DNA of 55,902 nt from Gammaproteobacteria bacterium. GTDB taxonomy: Bacteria; Pseudomonadota; Gammaproteobacteria; Pseudomonadales; Halieaceae. The first letter of the stretch is position 1; every line of letters starts with the position of its first letter. The notes under the pieces are model-generated. The model saw only the letters and a program-made list of their open reading frames with translations, made no database searches and was not told the origin of the DNA. The stretch covers positions 1 to 55,902 of the forward strand of contig JAHEKX010000012.1 in NCBI GenBank assembly GCA_024644535.1, in the 5' to 3' direction. The translations under genes were made by a program, and so were the position numbers. This document shows, piece after piece, positions 27,220 to 36,372 of this stretch.

Positions 27220-27312
27220 TGGCTTAAAAAGAACAATAAATAAAGCCTCAATAATAATAATAGCGACACTGTGGACCTGGATGGGGAAGCTTGCTTCCCC
27301 GCGTATTTTTTT
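27220..27312 (+). ncRNA. Compact CrcZ-like Hfq/Crc-sequestering sRNA (putative)
   Basis: A predicted transcript of about 93 nt between cbrB and pcnB, the locus of crcZ in Pseudomonas. It opens with GGCTT (27221-27225) pairing with AAGCC (27243-27247), which presents the loop A-tract AAAAAGAACAATAAAT. That tract contains AAGAACAA and AACAATAA, both exact AAnAAnAA motifs. A second tract, AATAATAATAA (27250-27260), is unpaired. A strong terminator ends it. The AAnAAnAA motif binds the distal face of Hfq and, with Crc, represses translation; CrcZ-type RNAs titrate this complex and relieve catabolite repression. Known CrcZ RNAs are several hundred nt with more motifs, so this would be a minimal form. 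A pcnB leader attenuator is the main alternative. Confidence 0.72.
27283..27312 (+). terminator. Intrinsic terminator of the CrcZ-like RNA
   Basis: GGGGAAGC (27283-27290) and GCTTCCCC (27293-27300) form a stable hairpin, followed by GCGTA and seven T residues (27306-27312). It ends 42 bases before the pcnB start. Confidence 0.85.
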
Positions 27313-27354
27313 ATCCCCCAACTTTAATCTAACCACCATCAGCGTCGTGGCTTT

Positions 27355-28626
27355 ATGATGCCGACTATTATCGATCGAAATTTTGACATCAATAAACTCC
27401 ACCACTCTGCGGTCAGCGTTGCTGAGCGCTTAAATGACAAAGGCTATGAAGCCTATGTGGTAGGAGGCGCTATCCGCGACTTATTGCTGGGCAAGACGCC
27501 CAAAGACTTCGACGTTGCAACGAATGCAACCCCAGAGCAAGTTCACGCGCTATTTCGTGGATCTAGGATCGTTGGGCGCCGCTTCCAGATTGTGCATGTA
27601 AGAATGGGCCGTGACATTATCGAAGTCACTACCTTTCGCGGGCACCACAGTGAGTCCGACAATAAAAACACAGCCAAGCAAGGTCATAGCGGTGTGCTGC
27701 TCAGAGACAATGTATTTGGAACTCTAGAACAAGATGCGATCCGCCGAGATCTTACCGTTAACGCCTTGTATTACGATCCCGTAGAAGACACTGTCATCGA
27801 CTATACCGAGGGCCTTCAGGACATTGCAGCAAGGCGGCTAAAAATTATTGGCGACCCTGAAACACGCTACCGCGAAGACCCAGTTCGCATGCTGAGAGTC
27901 CTGCGTTTTCAAGCAAAATTAGGCTTTGATATTGAGTCTGCCACCGATCAAGCACTAAGTAACTGCGCACCTTTGTTGGCACAGATACCCGCAGCGCGAT
28001 TATTCGACGAATTCTTAAAAGGCTTTATGGCTGGGCACGCCAAACCTTTTGCCGAGATCCTGCTGCAAACACCGGTATGGCAAGAGCTTTTTCCCGACTC
28101 CGCGCAGTACATAAATGCTCAGGCGTACTACCGCACCATGCTCATTGCCGCCATGGGCAATACCGACCAGCGTATTAATTCAGGCCAGCCTGTAACCCCC
28201 GCTTTTTTGCTGGCGGCTATACTGTGGCCGGCAGTTGAGCAAAGACTAGAGCAGGCTCTAGCGCGCGGCGAAGCCCCAATCCCTGCCATGCAGAGCGCAG
28301 GGCAAGAAGTCATTTTGCACACCATCGAGCGTATCGCTATACCCAAGCGCTTTACGACAATGATGCGTGAGATCTGGGACTTACAAATGCGCATGGATCG
28401 ACGCCGACACCGCAAACCGCTAGAATTTGCGCAACACAAACGGTTCCGTGCCGCCTACGACTTCTTAAGCCTAAGAGCCCAAGCGGGCCAAGATGTAGCT
28501 CCCATTGTCGATTGGTGGACGCAATTCCAAGTTGAGCACCCCGAACTCGAAACGCATCGACAACAACAGCACCAAGACGAACCAAGAAAACGCCATCGAC
28601 CACGCAGACGCCGCCCAAAGTCATGA
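27355..28626 (+). CDS. pcnB: Poly(A) polymerase I
   Basis: A 423-residue class II nucleotidyltransferase that adds 3' poly(A) tails to RNA and so speeds decay. EAYVVGGAIRDLLLGKTPKDFDVATNATPEQV holds the GG and DxD active site; RRFQIVHV, DAIRRDLTVNALYYD and RYREDPVRMLRVLRFQAKLGF follow, and the tail is strongly basic (RKRHRPRRRRPKS). Start at 27355 or the adjacent ATG at 27358. The sRNA terminator precedes it. Its stop overlaps folK by four bases, so pcnB-folK-dNK translation is linked. Confidence 0.95.
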   Translation: MMPTIIDRNFDINKLHHSAVSVAERLNDKGYEAYVVGGAIRDLLLGKTPKDFDVATNATPEQVHALFRGSRIVGRRFQIVHVRMGRDIIEVTTFRGHHSESDNKNTAKQGHSGVLLRDNVFGTLEQDAIRRDLTVNALYYDPVEDTVIDYTEGLQDIAARRLKIIGDPETRYREDPVRMLRVLRFQAKLGFDIESATDQALSNCAPLLAQIPAARLFDEFLKGFMAGHAKPFAEILLQTPVWQELFPDSAQYINAQAYYRTMLIAAMGNTDQRINSGQPVTPAFLLAAILWPAVEQRLEQALARGEAPIPAMQSAGQEVILHTIERIAIPKRFTTMMREIWDLQMRMDRRRHRKPLEFAQHKRFRAAYDFLSLRAQAGQDVAPIVDWWTQFQVEHPELETHRQQQHQDEPRKRHRPRRRRPKS

Positions 28627-29147
28627 TATTGGTGTATTTGGGCTTGGGTAGCAACCTAGGCCAACCTCTGCGGCATTTAGCTTCAGGCCTGCAAGCACTG
28701 CAGAATCTTCCGAATGCATCGCTCATTGCGGTCTCGAGTATATATAGCACCAAACCGATCGGTGGCCCCAAGCAAGATGATTACTTTAACCTCGTGGCGC
28801 TTATTGCGTACTCAGGGACTTTGGAGCAAGCCCTGACTGACTGCCAAGCGATAGAAAACAATAACCTGCGGGTTCGCAACGAACACTGGGGCCCTCGCAC
28901 TCTAGACATTGACTTGCTTTATTCACCCTCCGAAGTCAGTAACACAGTCAGCTTAGAGGTGCCGCACCCTCGCCTGACCGAGCGTTTATTTGTTCTTTCA
29001 CCATTGTTAGAGTTGCCCGAAGCAGATACGATCAGCATCAATAGCAAGACGCTGCAAGAGTGGACCGCCCTGCAACACTCGCAGCAAATTCAATCAACCT
29101 GTTATCAGTGGAACGGCAAGGACATCGTGGAGTCGAATAAGGAATGA
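28623..29147 (+). CDS. folK: 6-hydroxymethyl-dihydropterin pyrophosphokinase
   Basis: A 174-residue HPPK transferring pyrophosphate from ATP to 6-hydroxymethyl-dihydropterin in folate synthesis. VYLGLGSNLGQP, SSIYSTKPIGGPKQDDYFN and the signature RNEHWGPRTLDIDLLY are present, then VPHPRLTERLFVLSPL. It overlaps pcnB and the following kinase gene by four bases each (ATGA). Confidence 0.96.
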   Translation: MILVYLGLGSNLGQPLRHLASGLQALQNLPNASLIAVSSIYSTKPIGGPKQDDYFNLVALIAYSGTLEQALTDCQAIENNNLRVRNEHWGPRTLDIDLLYSPSEVSNTVSLEVPHPRLTERLFVLSPLLELPEADTISINSKTLQEWTALQHSQQIQSTCYQWNGKDIVESNKE

Positions 29148-29818
29148 CAGACGAATTATCTTCCCTGCTTCGCGGCCGAACACTACCGCCTTTTATTGCC
29201 ATTGAGGGAGTTATAGGTGTCGGCAAAACCACGCTCGCTCGGCGGTTAGCACAGACGTTTCAGTATCAAACGATTCTAGAAGACCCATCTGCCAATCCCT
29301 TCTTGACGAAGTTTTATCAAGACATGCGCCAACACGCGCTGGCGACTCAGCTGTCCTTCTTATTTCAGCGCACACAAGCCACCCAAGCTCTGCGTCAAAA
29401 TGATATTTTTGCACCACTACATGTCGCAGACTTTATGTTACAGAAAGATCCGCTCTTTGCCCGCCTTACCTTAAATATCGAAGAGTACGAACTGTACGAT
29501 AAGGTCTACCAACAAATGACTGTGGATGTGCCTAGGCCCGACCTTGTAATTTACCTGCAAGCCCCAACAGATGTACTGTTAAGCCGAATAGAGCGCCGCG
29601 GTATAAGCGCTGAGCGCCGTATCAGTGCCGACTACCTGAACAAGCTAAACCAAGCCTACAGTGAGTTTTTCTTGTACTACGACGACTCTCCGCTGCTGAT
29701 CGTTAATGCGAGTGATATCGATCTTGCTTCATCGGACGCGGACTACCACAATTTGGTAAACTACTTCCTTGATATCCGCAGCGGGCGGCATTACTTTAAT
29801 CCAACATTTTTTGGGTAG
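29144..29818 (+). CDS. Deoxynucleoside kinase family protein
   Basis: A 224-residue kinase of the dCK/dGK/TK2 fold. The P-loop is IEGVIGVGKTTLARRL (about 19-34), the ILEDPSANPFL segment follows, then FQRTQATQALRQ, the substrate region VADFMLQKDPLFARL, and the lid RIERRGISAERRIS. It salvages deoxynucleosides; the exact base is unknown. The position between folK and panB, with ATGA overlap to folK, recurs in related bacteria as I recall. Confidence 0.87.
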   Translation: MTDELSSLLRGRTLPPFIAIEGVIGVGKTTLARRLAQTFQYQTILEDPSANPFLTKFYQDMRQHALATQLSFLFQRTQATQALRQNDIFAPLHVADFMLQKDPLFARLTLNIEEYELYDKVYQQMTVDVPRPDLVIYLQAPTDVLLSRIERRGISAERRISADYLNKLNQAYSEFFLYYDDSPLLIVNASDIDLASSDADYHNLVNYFLDIRSGRHYFNPTFFG

Positions 29819-29823
29819 AGCAT

Positions 29824-30615
29824 ATGGCTAAATTTACCATTAGCAAATTGGACCAGATGAAGGAAGCCGGAGACAAGTTCGTATGTATTACCGCCTATGA
29901 TGCCACTTTTGCTCGATTAGTCAGCGAAGCCGGTGCCGAAAGCATCTTAGTCGGTGACTCTCTAGGTAATGTCTTGCAAGGTTACGACAGCACGGTGCCA
30001 GTCACCATCGAAGCCATGGTCTATCATACCGAGTGTGTAGCGCGAGGTGAGCCTCAGTCGCTCATCATAGCGGACATGCCCTTTATGTCTTACGCCACCC
30101 CAGAAGATACCCTAAAAAATGCCGCCAAGTTAATGCAAGCGGGTGCACAAATGGTAAAACTCGAGGGCGGGACATGGTTAAGTGACAGCATTAGTCAACT
30201 CGTTGAGCGCGGCATTCCCGTATGTGCTCACCTAGGCTTAACGCCACAGTATGTTAACGCGTTTGGAGGTTATCGCGTGCAAGGACGCACCCCAAAAGAA
30301 GCCAAATCCATTTTAGCCGACGCCGTCGAAATTCAAGACGCTGGCGCGGGCTTACTGGTGTTAGAATGCGTGCCAGAGGAACTGGCCACCGACATTACCA
30401 ATAAGCTCGACATCCCTGTCATTGGTATTGGTGCAGGTCCAGGCACCGATGCACAAGTCTTGGTAATGCACGATTTACTGGGCTTAAACCCACGCCCCGC
30501 GAAATTTGTGGCTAATTTCATGGAAGGTCAAACCACCATACAAGGTGCCCTTAAAGCCTTTGTTGACGCTGTTAAAAATGGCGACTTTCCCCGCGAAGAG
30601 CACTGCTACCACTAG
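29824..30615 (+). CDS. panB: 3-methyl-2-oxobutanoate hydroxymethyltransferase
   Basis: A 263-residue ketopantoate-forming enzyme using methylene-tetrahydrofolate, the first committed step to pantoate. ITAYDATFARLVSEAGAESILVGDSLGNVLQGYDSTVPVT (Mg-binding Asp in VGDS), ADMPFMSY, KLEGG, HLGLTPQ and the GIGAGPGTDAQVLVMHDLLGL signature are complete. It starts six bases after the dNK stop and is followed by a stable hairpin before panC. Confidence 0.97.
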   Translation: MAKFTISKLDQMKEAGDKFVCITAYDATFARLVSEAGAESILVGDSLGNVLQGYDSTVPVTIEAMVYHTECVARGEPQSLIIADMPFMSYATPEDTLKNAAKLMQAGAQMVKLEGGTWLSDSISQLVERGIPVCAHLGLTPQYVNAFGGYRVQGRTPKEAKSILADAVEIQDAGAGLLVLECVPEELATDITNKLDIPVIGIGAGPGTDAQVLVMHDLLGLNPRPAKFVANFMEGQTTIQGALKAFVDAVKNGDFPREEHCYH

Positions 30616-30623
30616 CCACATAG

Positions 30624-30648
30624 GCGAAGCAGTACTCTGCTGCTTCGC
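30624..30648 (+). terminator. Stable hairpin between panB and panC
   Basis: GCGAAGCAG (30624-30632) and CTGCTTCGC (30640-30648) form a perfect 9-bp stem with a TACTCTG loop, eight bases after the panB stop. The tail GTCACTTTCTTG is only weakly U-rich, so it could be a partial terminator or an mRNA-end stabiliser. About 95 further bases precede panC. Confidence 0.4.
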
Positions 30649-30744
30649 GTCACTTTCTTGTCACAATCCATTGTTTCACGCCCCATGCTACGGCATACTC
30701 TGCGTCCACCAAACGAGCCCGCAAGTCATCTCAAGGTCTAGACA

Positions 30745-31599
30745 ATGCAAACACTTACCTCAATCAAAGCACTGCAAGAAGTCGTTAAACAGCAACGCTT
30801 GGCTGGGCGTAAAATAGGGTTTGTGCCGACAATGGGCAACTTGCACGACGGTCACGTAAGCTTAGTACGTAAGGCCAAACAACTTAGTGATTTTGTCGTA
30901 ACCAGCATCTTTGTTAATCCACTGCAGTTTGGCGCTGGCGAAGACCTAGACAACTACCCAAGAACGCTTGAAACGGACTCAAAGCAGCTTGAACTGCAGG
31001 GTAACGACATTGTTTTTGTGCCAAGTGTCGCCGAAATGTATCCCCTCGGCATGAGTACACAGACACAAGTTAGTGTACCGCAGTTATCCGAGACTCTGTG
31101 TGGAGCCAGTAGACCCGGTCACTTCGACGGCGTTACCACAGTTGTCACAAAACTTTTTAATGTGGTACAACCTGATCTCGCGGTGTTCGGCGAAAAAGAC
31201 TTTCAACAGCTATCCATTATTCGCAAAATGGTAGATGATCTGTGCATGCCAATAGAAATTGTTGGTGTGCCCACAGGGCGAGCCGCCGACGGCTTGGCCT
31301 TGAGCTCGCGCAATGGTTACTTGACCGCCGACGAGAGATTGATAGCACCCGAACTAAATAAGATTATACAAAGCTGTAAAGACGCAATTCTGTCGGGTAG
31401 CACTGATTTTTCAGACTTAGAAGCAAGCGCCAAACAAGGCCTACAAGCCGCTGGTTTTAAACCCGACTACTTTGCTATTCGAGACTCAAGCACGCTGACC
31501 GAAGTCACCAAGCACACTCAGGAAATCGCAATTCTTGCCGCCGCACGATTAGGAGCGACACGGTTAATCGACAACACTCGTCTAGCGCCGCCTAAGTAA
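30745..31599 (+). CDS. panC: Pantothenate synthetase
   Basis: A 284-residue ligase joining pantoate and beta-alanine with ATP. GFVPTMGNLHDGHVSLV (HIGH-type site), VTSIFVNPLQFGAGEDLDNYPRT, the SRPGHFDGVTTVVTKLFN segment, GEKDFQQL and GLALSSRNGYL are all present. The beta-alanine substrate comes from PanD encoded near the window start. 113 bases separate it from acs. Confidence 0.97.
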   Translation: MQTLTSIKALQEVVKQQRLAGRKIGFVPTMGNLHDGHVSLVRKAKQLSDFVVTSIFVNPLQFGAGEDLDNYPRTLETDSKQLELQGNDIVFVPSVAEMYPLGMSTQTQVSVPQLSETLCGASRPGHFDGVTTVVTKLFNVVQPDLAVFGEKDFQQLSIIRKMVDDLCMPIEIVGVPTGRAADGLALSSRNGYLTADERLIAPELNKIIQSCKDAILSGSTDFSDLEASAKQGLQAAGFKPDYFAIRDSSTLTEVTKHTQEIAILAAARLGATRLIDNTRLAPPK

Positions 31600-31678
31600 T
31601 CAAAAGCTTGCTAGATTAACTCGCCTAGCTCACATTCGACCTTAGTCTGCTTGCACCCATCGCCACACTGCGTATTAT

Positions 31679-31711
31679 CTGTGGTCTCTAAACAACACTA
31701 CGAGACCGCAG
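31679..31711 (+). promoter_or_regulatory. Stem-loop abutting the acs start codon
   Basis: CTGTGGTCTC (31679-31688) pairs with GAGACCGCAG (31702-31711) as a 10-bp stem with one G-U pair, one base before the acs ATG. The only ribosome-site-like bases (GAG) are inside the stem. The 13-base loop reads TAAACAACACTAC, with a near AAnAAnAA motif. This fits structure-controlled translation of acs. Confidence 0.5.
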
Positions 31712-31712
31712 T

Positions 31713-33647
31713 ATGTCAGATCACAACGTCTACCCCGTTCCCGAGTCATTCAAAGACGCTCATATTACACCGGAGCGCTACGAACAAATGTACCGCCAGT
31801 CGATCGACGACCCAGAGACCTTTTTCGGCAACTTGGCGCAAGAATTTCTGCGCTGGGATACCCCTTGGAGCAATGTCTGTAGCTATGACTTCCCAAATGG
31901 CGAAGCGGAATGGTTTAGGGGTGCCTCGTTAAATATCAGTGTTAACTGCATCGACCGTCATCTTCCGGAGCGCGCTGACCAAACTGCGCTATTGTGGGAA
32001 GGCGATAACCCAAGCGAAAGTCAGCGCATTACCTACGCACAACTTAAAGACGAAGTATCGCAACTAGCAAACGCGCTGACCGCTCGTGGTGTGACAAAAG
32101 GCGATCGAGTCTGCATTTACATGCCCATGATCCCCCAAGCCGCCTATGCCATGCTTGCCTGTGCTCGTATCGGTGCCGTGCACTCAGTGGTCTTTGGTGG
32201 CTTCTCTCCCGAAGCCCTAAAGGACCGTATCTTAGACTCAGATTGCCAAATGATTATTACTGCGGACGAAGGCTTACGTGGTGGCAAGCATGTCCCTCTC
32301 AAGGCGAACGTTGATAAAGCTTTAGAGTCTTGCCCCAATGTACACACGTGTTTGGTGGTGAAACGCACCGGCGGCGATATCGATTGGAGCGAGGGCCGCG
32401 ACCTGTGGTACGACGGCTTTGTAACGCGCCAGTCAACCGATTGCGCTCCGGTCAGTGTCGCAGCCGAAGACCCTTTATTTATTCTTTATACCTCGGGCTC
32501 TACAGGCAAGCCCAAAGGCGTGTTGCACACCAGTGCCGGCTACTTATTACAAGCGGCCGCTACCTTTAAATACGTGTTCGACTACCGCGACGGCGAGGTC
32601 TTTTGGTGTACCGCCGATGTGGGCTGGGTTACCGGTCATAGTTATATTGTCTATGGCCCATTGGCGAACGGTGCGACCTCTCTTATGTTCGAAGGCGTTC
32701 CTACCTACCCCGATGCCAGCCGGTGCTGGGAGGTCATTGACAAACACAATGTCTCTATTTTTTACACCGCACCAACGGCGATTCGCGCCTTAAACGTACA
32801 AGGTGATGAACCCGTAAAACGTACTTCTCGGGCCAGTTTGCGCCTACTGGGAACAGTAGGTGAGCCCATCAACCCAGAAGCCTGGGAGTGGTATTACAAA
32901 GTGGTAGGCGACAGCCGCTGCCCAATTGTTGACACCTGGTGGCAGACCGAAACCGGCGCACACATGATTACACCTTTACCTGGCGCACATGCGTTAAAAC
33001 CCGGCTCTGCCTCGTTTCCATTCTTTGGTGTGGAACTGGCGCTGCTGAATGAAGATAGCTCTGAGATCGAAGGCGCAGGCGCCGGTTACCTTGTGGTCAA
33101 ACGCTCATGGCCCAGCCAAATTCGCAGTGTGTACGGTGACCACCAGCGTCTTATCGACACTTACTTTAGCACCTACAGAGGCTATTACTTTACCGGTGAC
33201 GGCGCAATGCGCGATGCCGATGGGTACTACTGGATTACCGGCCGAGTTGACGATGTCTTGAACGTGTCAGGGCACCGTATGGGTACTGCAGAAGTGGAAA
33301 GCGCCCTAGTGCTGCACGAGGGCATTGCCGAGGCCGCTGTTGTTGGTTTCCCGCACGATATCAAAGGCCAAGGCATCTATGCCTACGTGACCCCTATGGC
33401 GGGCGTCGAGAAAAGCGATGCGCTCTTTAAGGAGCTTATTGACTTATGCGTTGCCGAAATTGGTCCGATCGCTAAACCAGATATCATTCAGTGGGCACCG
33501 GCACTACCCAAAACTCGCTCAGGCAAAATCATGCGCCGCATTCTGCGAAAGATAGCCGAAAACGAACTGGACTCATTGGGTGACACTAGCACTCTGGCAG
33601 ACCCGAGCGTTGTTGAGAACTTGATACAAGAACGCCCGCAAACCTAA
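31713..33647 (+). CDS. acs: Acetyl-CoA synthetase
   Basis: A 644-residue AMP-forming ligase that activates acetate. [15 protein letters not shown] is the P-loop, [12 protein letters not shown] the A5 motif, YYFTGDGA and [30 protein letters not shown] cover the hinge and C-terminal domain. Lys605 in [10 protein letters not shown] is the position acetylated in other species to switch the enzyme off. acs is a common target of carbon catabolite control in pseudomonads, and the start is masked by a stem-loop. It ends at a strong terminator. Confidence 0.97.
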   Translation: MSDHNVYPVPESFKDAHITPERYEQMYRQSIDDPETFFGNLAQEFLRWDTPWSNVCSYDFPNGEAEWFRGASLNISVNCIDRHLPERADQTALLWEGDNPSESQRITYAQLKDEVSQLANALTARGVTKGDRVCIYMPMIPQAAYAMLACARIGAVHSVVFGGFSPEALKDRILDSDCQMIITADEGLRGGKHVPLKANVDKALESCPNVHTCLVVKRTGGDIDWSEGRDLWYDGFVTRQSTDCAPVSVAAEDPLFILYTSGSTGKPKGVLHTSAGYLLQAAATFKYVFDYRDGEVFWCTADVGWVTGHSYIVYGPLANGATSLMFEGVPTYPDASRCWEVIDKHNVSIFYTAPTAIRALNVQGDEPVKRTSRASLRLLGTVGEPINPEAWEWYYKVVGDSRCPIVDTWWQTETGAHMITPLPGAHALKPGSASFPFFGVELALLNEDSSEIEGAGAGYLVVKRSWPSQIRSVYGDHQRLIDTYFSTYRGYYFTGDGAMRDADGYYWITGRVDDVLNVSGHRMGTAEVESALVLHEGIAEAAVVGFPHDIKGQGIYAYVTPMAGVEKSDALFKELIDLCVAEIGPIAKPDIIQWAPALPKTRSGKIMRRILRKIAENELDSLGDTSTLADPSVVENLIQERPQT

Positions 33648-33676
33648 GCTCACGGGCGTTATCGTGGTCTAAAAGC

Positions 33677-33703
33677 GCCGACTCATCAGGTCGGCATTTT
33701 TTT
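33677..33703 (+). terminator. Intrinsic terminator after acs
   Basis: GCCGAC (33677-33682) and GTCGGC (33690-33695) with a seven-base loop, then A and seven T. It overlaps the last bases of the convergent pnp gene. Confidence 0.85.
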
Positions 33704-35954
33704 AGGCCTTTGGCTCTTCCGAATCGTCAGTCGCAGGCGTTTCTTGAACTTCTGAAGCTGCGTCTTCGGTCGATGTTACCTCAGCAGTCTCTTCTACAGC
33801 CACTTCTTCTACAGCGACTTCTTCTGCAACTTCAGCTGGCGCTTCGCTTGCTTCCTCTGCAGTTTCTGCCTCTTCTTCTAAAAGCTCTTTAATCGACAGT
33901 TTAATGCGACCGCGTTGATCAACATCCAACACTTTCACACGTACAGTCTGACCTTCTTCCAAGAAATCGGTAACTTTCTCGACACGCTGATTAGCGATTT
34001 GCGAGATGTGTACCAAACCGTCTTTACCCGGCAAGATCGTCACGAATGCACCGAAATCGACAATGCGCGCAACCGTACCTTCGTAGACTTGGCCCACCTC
34101 TGCTTCAGCGGTAATTTCCATGACCATCTCAACCGCCCGATCACGAGCAGCCTGATTCTGGCCAAAGATTCTTACGGTACCGTCATCGTCGATATCAACC
34201 GTCGCACCAGATTCTTCAGTGATCGCGCGAATCGTTACGCCACCTTTACCGATAATATCGCGGATTTTGTCGGAATCGACTTTCAATGTCATCATGCTTG
34301 GCGCATCTTCAGACGTTACTTCTCGTGCCGCACTGATAACAGTGTTCATCTGACCTAAGATATGCAAACGTGCGTGCAAGGCTTGCTCAAGCGCGATTTC
34401 CATAATCTGCTCGTTAATGCCTTCGATTTTGATATCCATTTGCAGTGCTGTCACACCCGCAGCGGTACCAGCTACCTTGAAATCCATGTCGCCTAGGTGA
34501 TCTTCATCACCCAAGATGTCGGTCAAGACAGCAAACTGGTTACCTTCTTTAACCAGACCCATGGCAATACCAGCAACAGGAGCTTTCAAAGGTACGCCTG
34601 CGGCCATCATGGCTAATGAACCCACACAAACAGACGCCATCGATGACGAGCCGTTTGATTCAGTGATTTCCGAAACCACACGAATGGTATAAGGAAATTC
34701 ATCTTGATTGGGTAGAACAGCAGACAAACTACGACGCGCTAAACGACCGTGACCAATCTCGCGACGACCCGTTGCACCCACGCGACCCGCTTCACCGACC
34801 GAGTAAGGAGGAAAGTTATAGTGCAACATGAAGGCATCTTTACGCTCGCCTTCTAAGGCATCAATGATCTGCGCATCTCGAGTGGAACCAAGGGTAACAG
34901 CACCAATGGCTTGGGTTTCGCCACGGGTAAATAGCGCTGAACCATGCACACGAGATAACAAATCTACAGAGCAAGCAATAGGGCGAACAGTCTTGCCATC
35001 TCGGCCGTCAATACGAGGCTCGCCAGAAAGAATACGTTGGCGCACCAACCCTTTCTCAAGGCCTTTAAACACGTCTTTGATGTCGTCGGCACTTGGACCG
35101 CCTTCAACCGCTAACGCCTCAAGACAGGCCGTGCGAATTTCATTCACACGCGCGTAACGCTCAGCCTTTTCTGTAATGCGATAGGCGGCACCTAAATCGG
35201 CTGCTGCTTGCGCGCGAACGGCTTCTAACAAAGCTTCGTCCGCTGCCGGTGCTTGCCAATCCCACTTAGGCTTGCCTGCTTCCGCCACCAGTTCGTTGAT
35301 CGCAGCAATCACAGTTTGCATTTCTTGGTGCGCAAACAATACGGCACCCAGCATCTGATCTTCAGTAAGCTCTTTTGCTTCCGATTCAACCATCAGCACT
35401 GCGTCTTTGGTACCCGCAACAACCATGTCCAATTCACTGCCTTTAAGTGCATTGTAATCGGGGTTTAACAGGTAGCCTTCTTGGGCGTTGAAACCAACCC
35501 GTGCAGCACCTATTGGGCCATTGAAGGGAACACCAGAAATCGCCAATGCTGCCGAGGTACCAATCATCGCTGGAATATCTGGATCGATGTGATCATCCGC
35601 CGCCATCACCGTACACATCACCTGAACTTCATTCATGAAGCCGTCGGCAAAGAGCGGACGAATAGGACGGTCAATTAGACGTGAAGTTAACGTTTCTTTT
35701 TCGCTTGGGCGACCTTCCCGCTTGAAGAAACCGCCGGGGATTTTACCTACGGCGTACGCTTTTTCTATGTAGTGTACAGACAAAGGGAAAAAATCTTGGC
35801 CAGGTTTTTGACTTTTTGCCGCAACTACAGTGACAAGGACAGTCGTGTTTTCAACAGTAACCAGTACTGCGCCGGTTGCCTGGCGGGCAATGCGGCCGGT
35901 TTCCAGGGTGACCGTGTGGCCGCCATACTGGAAGGTTTTTACAATAGGATTCAC
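33702..35954 (-). CDS. pnp: Polynucleotide phosphorylase
   Basis: A 750-residue 3'-5' phosphorolytic exonuclease of the RNA degradosome. Two RNase PH domains (the second with [20 protein letters not shown] and [27 protein letters not shown]), then KH ([20 protein letters not shown]) and S1 ([33 protein letters not shown]). After the S1 domain comes a tail of about 55 residues, rich in Glu, Ala and Val, with an EEVAV repeat. Downstream of rpsO in the minus-strand operon. Confidence 0.97.
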   Translation of the reverse strand: MNPIVKTFQYGGHTVTLETGRIARQATGAVLVTVENTTVLVTVVAAKSQKPGQDFFPLSVHYIEKAYAVGKIPGGFFKREGRPSEKETLTSRLIDRPIRPLFADGFMNEVQVMCTVMAADDHIDPDIPAMIGTSAALAISGVPFNGPIGAARVGFNAQEGYLLNPDYNALKGSELDMVVAGTKDAVLMVESEAKELTEDQMLGAVLFAHQEMQTVIAAINELVAEAGKPKWDWQAPAADEALLEAVRAQAAADLGAAYRITEKAERYARVNEIRTACLEALAVEGGPSADDIKDVFKGLEKGLVRQRILSGEPRIDGRDGKTVRPIACSVDLLSRVHGSALFTRGETQAIGAVTLGSTRDAQIIDALEGERKDAFMLHYNFPPYSVGEAGRVGATGRREIGHGRLARRSLSAVLPNQDEFPYTIRVVSEITESNGSSSMASVCVGSLAMMAAGVPLKAPVAGIAMGLVKEGNQFAVLTDILGDEDHLGDMDFKVAGTAAGVTALQMDIKIEGINEQIMEIALEQALHARLHILGQMNTVISAAREVTSEDAPSMMTLKVDSDKIRDIIGKGGVTIRAITEESGATVDIDDDGTVRIFGQNQAARDRAVEMVMEITAEAEVGQVYEGTVARIVDFGAFVTILPGKDGLVHISQIANQRVEKVTDFLEEGQTVRVKVLDVDQRGRIKLSIKELLEEEAETAEEASEAPAEVAEEVAVEEVAVEETAEVTSTEDAASEVQETPATDDSEEPKA

Positions 35955-35972
35955 TCAATTTCTCCAATCTTT

Positions 35973-36002
35973 CTAAAAGAAACCGGGGCCTTATGCCCCG
36001 GT
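35973..36002 (-). terminator. Hairpin between rpsO and pnp
   Basis: ACCGGGGC and GCCCCGGT (35982-35989 and 35995-36002) form an 8-bp stem with a five-base loop. Read on the minus strand it is followed by TTTCTTTT. In E. coli the rpsO-pnp gap also has a partial terminator and an RNase III site, so read-through to pnp is expected. Confidence 0.65.
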
Positions 36003-36014
36003 AACTTACTCGGT

Positions 36015-36284
36015 TTAACGACGCAATCCGAGTCGCTTAATTAATGTACTATAGCGCGTCGTATCTTTACGCTTTAAGTAGTCCAACAAATTACGGCGCT
36101 GATTCACCATACGAATCAAACCGCGACGCGAATGGTGGTCGTGATTGTGTTCTTTGAAGTGTGATTGCAACTGCTGAATATTTGCAGTTAGCAAGGCCAC
36201 TTGTACTTCAGGAGAACCGGTGTCACCTTCGCTTGTTTGATAATCTTTAACAATCGCTGCTTTTTGTTCTGCACTTAATGCCAT
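36015..36284 (-). CDS. rpsO: 30S ribosomal protein S15
   Basis: An 89-residue S15, an early 16S rRNA binder. [57 protein letters not shown] is the full signature. It follows truB by 88 bases and precedes pnp, the usual order. Confidence 0.98.
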   Translation of the reverse strand: MALSAEQKAAIVKDYQTSEGDTGSPEVQVALLTANIQQLQSHFKEHNHDHHSRRGLIRMVNQRRNLLDYLKRKDTTRYSTLIKRLGLRR

Positions 36285-36372
36285 TTTGATCTTCCTTTAT
36301 ACAATCTGCCCAAGCGGAATACCCGCCATTAAAAAAAGAGCCTAACCGCGCAGATTTACAGGTAGGTTCCCG

